Positions 5,554 through 6,412 of a DNA stretch of 6,412 nucleotides are shown one piece after another (the first letter of the stretch is position 1; each line of letters opens with the position of its first letter). The DNA is from an uncultured Halomicronema sp. (lineage in GTDB: Bacteria > Cyanobacteriota > Cyanobacteriia > Phormidesmidales > Phormidesmidaceae), in the NCBI GenBank assembly GCA_937897665.1, contig CALCPB010000265.1:1-6412 (forward strand). Direction: 5' to 3'. The notes under the pieces are model-generated. The model saw nothing but the letters and a program-made list of their open reading frames with translations, ran no database searches and was not told where the DNA came from. The translations under genes were made by a program, and so were the position numbers.

Positions 5554-6276
5554 ATGGTGCACTGGCTCCAAAAGCTGTTGCGAGTCGGGTTGGTGCTGAT
5601 AGTGCTGCTGCTAACGGGCTGTTTGCAATATGACCTAGAGTTGCAATTTGACAGTCAAACCCACGGACAACTTGTGCAACAACTGCGCTGGCGGGGTGGC
5701 GCGATCGCGGCAAACGACGAGTTGCAGCAATGGTTGGCCGTACTGGATGAGCGCACCCAGCAGGTGGGTGGCCGCACCCACTGGCGGGGCGACAACGCCT
5801 TTGAAATTGTGATTCCCTTTAGCAATGGTCGGGCGCTAGAGACTAAGTTCAATCAGTTTTTTGGCCCCGACGACGCCACCACTTTCACCCTACCAGCGGG
5901 TGAACCGATCCAGGCGGAACTGACCCTGCAACAGGGCAACCGGTTTGTGGCCATTTATAACCACCTTAAACTGCGGGTTGATCTCACGGCAGTGCCAGAC
6001 CTAGCCGCGACAGGCCTGCCCCTACTGCAGGGACAAAAGCTACTGGCAGGGCAAGTGACGCTGCTGGCACCCTGGGTGCGTTGGCAAAGCCTCTCCCCAG
6101 GAGAATCGGCCGCAGGTGAATTCCCCCCCCAAGCGACCTGGTCACTGATACCTGGCGAAGTAAATGAGCTGGAAGCCGAGTTTTGGGTACCGAGCCCGAT
6201 TGGGATTGGGGCGATCATCATTGTGCTTTTTGTGTCGGTGGGCTACGGCGTAAAATATGGCCTCGCCTCGCGATGA
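5554..6276 (+). CDS. DUF3153-family lipoprotein with C-terminal membrane anchor
   Basis: Protein of 240 residues. The N-terminus is a classic lipoprotein signal: positively charged start, hydrophobic core (11-20) and lipobox LTGC with Cys23 as the lipidated residue. The next part (YDLELQFDSQTHGQ, 26-39; then QRTHWRG-type and EIVIPFSNG, 84-92; ETKFNQFFGP, 96-105) resembles DUF3153, a family of cyanobacteria and plants with no established function. The rest is probably beta-rich. A second hydrophobic segment (215-234) ends in a short basic tail, so the protein would be held in a membrane at both ends, with the main domain in the periplasm or thylakoid lumen. A good promoter lies just upstream (5493-5521). 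No Shine-Dalgarno is seen before ATG 5554; GTG 5557 is a trivial alternative. A run of eight C (6123-6130) lies inside the gene. Confidence 0.85.
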   Translation: MVHWLQKLLRVGLVLIVLLLTGCLQYDLELQFDSQTHGQLVQQLRWRGGAIAANDELQQWLAVLDERTQQVGGRTHWRGDNAFEIVIPFSNGRALETKFNQFFGPDDATTFTLPAGEPIQAELTLQQGNRFVAIYNHLKLRVDLTAVPDLAATGLPLLQGQKLLAGQVTLLAPWVRWQSLSPGESAAGEFPPQATWSLIPGEVNELEAEFWVPSPIGIGAIIIVLFVSVGYGVKYGLASR

Positions 6277-6412
6277 TCCTCATTTCTCAGAACTTTGACA
6301 TCTGCCATTTCCTCAGCCCCTCAACACCCTTATCTTCTAGACTCACTCGCCTGCGCTCTAGCTTGCCGTTTTGCCCTGTCCCACCTTTCTCCTTCAGACT
6401 TCCTATACTCTT
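6277..6412. other. Pyrimidine-rich 3' flank, no gene seen
   Basis: The last 136 bases have few G on the plus strand (about 14 by eye) and long C/T stretches. There is no open frame of note and no clear terminator for the lipoprotein gene. TATACT at 6404-6409 resembles a -10 box but has no matching -35. Confidence 0.5.

Larger units (their letters stand above)
487..5708. repeat. HIP1 octamer GCGATCGC, ten dispersed copies
   Basis: The palindrome starts at 487, 1353, 2795, 2897, 2999, 3694, 4305, 4432, 5310 and 5701. HIP1 is a highly over-represented octamer of many cyanobacterial genomes, and its density here is the main taxonomic evidence. It occurs both in genes and between them. In coding DNA it often encodes Ala-Ile-Ala (GCG ATC GCN), as in the TPR gene. 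Confidence 0.95.

Noticed and set aside
1..6412. Insertion sequence, integrase, CRISPR array or tRNA-derived att repeat
   Set aside because: I found no transposase-like protein, no regularly spaced repeats and no second copy of the tRNA-Gly 3' end.

Overview
The window looks like chromosomal DNA of a cyanobacterium. The strongest sign is ten copies of the HIP1 octamer GCGATCGC in 6.4 kb, where about 0.1 would be expected by chance in unbiased sequence. The proteins agree with this: a plant/cyanobacterial-type 2-Cys peroxiredoxin, a DUF3153-type lipoprotein, and a 112-residue protein resembling cyanobacterial conserved hypotheticals. Genus cannot be fixed; a filamentous Leptolyngbya-like organism is only a guess.

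Layout. Positions 1-63 are the 3' part of a tRNA-Gly(GCC) cut by the window edge. About 960 bp without a recognisable protein gene follow (64-1026). This stretch holds a perfect 11-bp tandem duplication (228-249) and a cluster of nested, mutually exclusive inverted repeats (332-473), the best candidate here for an undescribed RNA or regulatory element. Next come pssD-like (1027-1473) and pssE-like (1555-2154) genes, the two halves of an Alg14/Alg13-type split glycosyltransferase for polysaccharide repeat-unit assembly. The convergent gap 2155-2460 contains a strong hairpin and coding-like debris.

On the minus strand, 2461-3219 encodes a probable TPR lipoprotein. A divergent intergenic region (3220-3509) separates it from a rightward run: a typical 2-Cys peroxiredoxin (3510-4115), a second thioredoxin-fold redoxin with a CPLC motif (4329-4901), a small conserved hypothetical (5049-5387) and a DUF3153-like lipoprotein (5554-6276). 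The last 136 bp are pyrimidine-rich and noncoding as far as visible.

Functionally there are two themes: surface polysaccharide synthesis (pssD/pssE) and peroxide or thiol redox defence (the two redoxins in tandem). The TPR and DUF3153 lipoproteins are envelope or thylakoid-lumen proteins of unknown role. No mobile element, CRISPR array or complete novel multi-gene system is visible. The unusual content is mostly noncoding structure (332-473, 2199-2270, 4986-5021) and sequence variants in known families.
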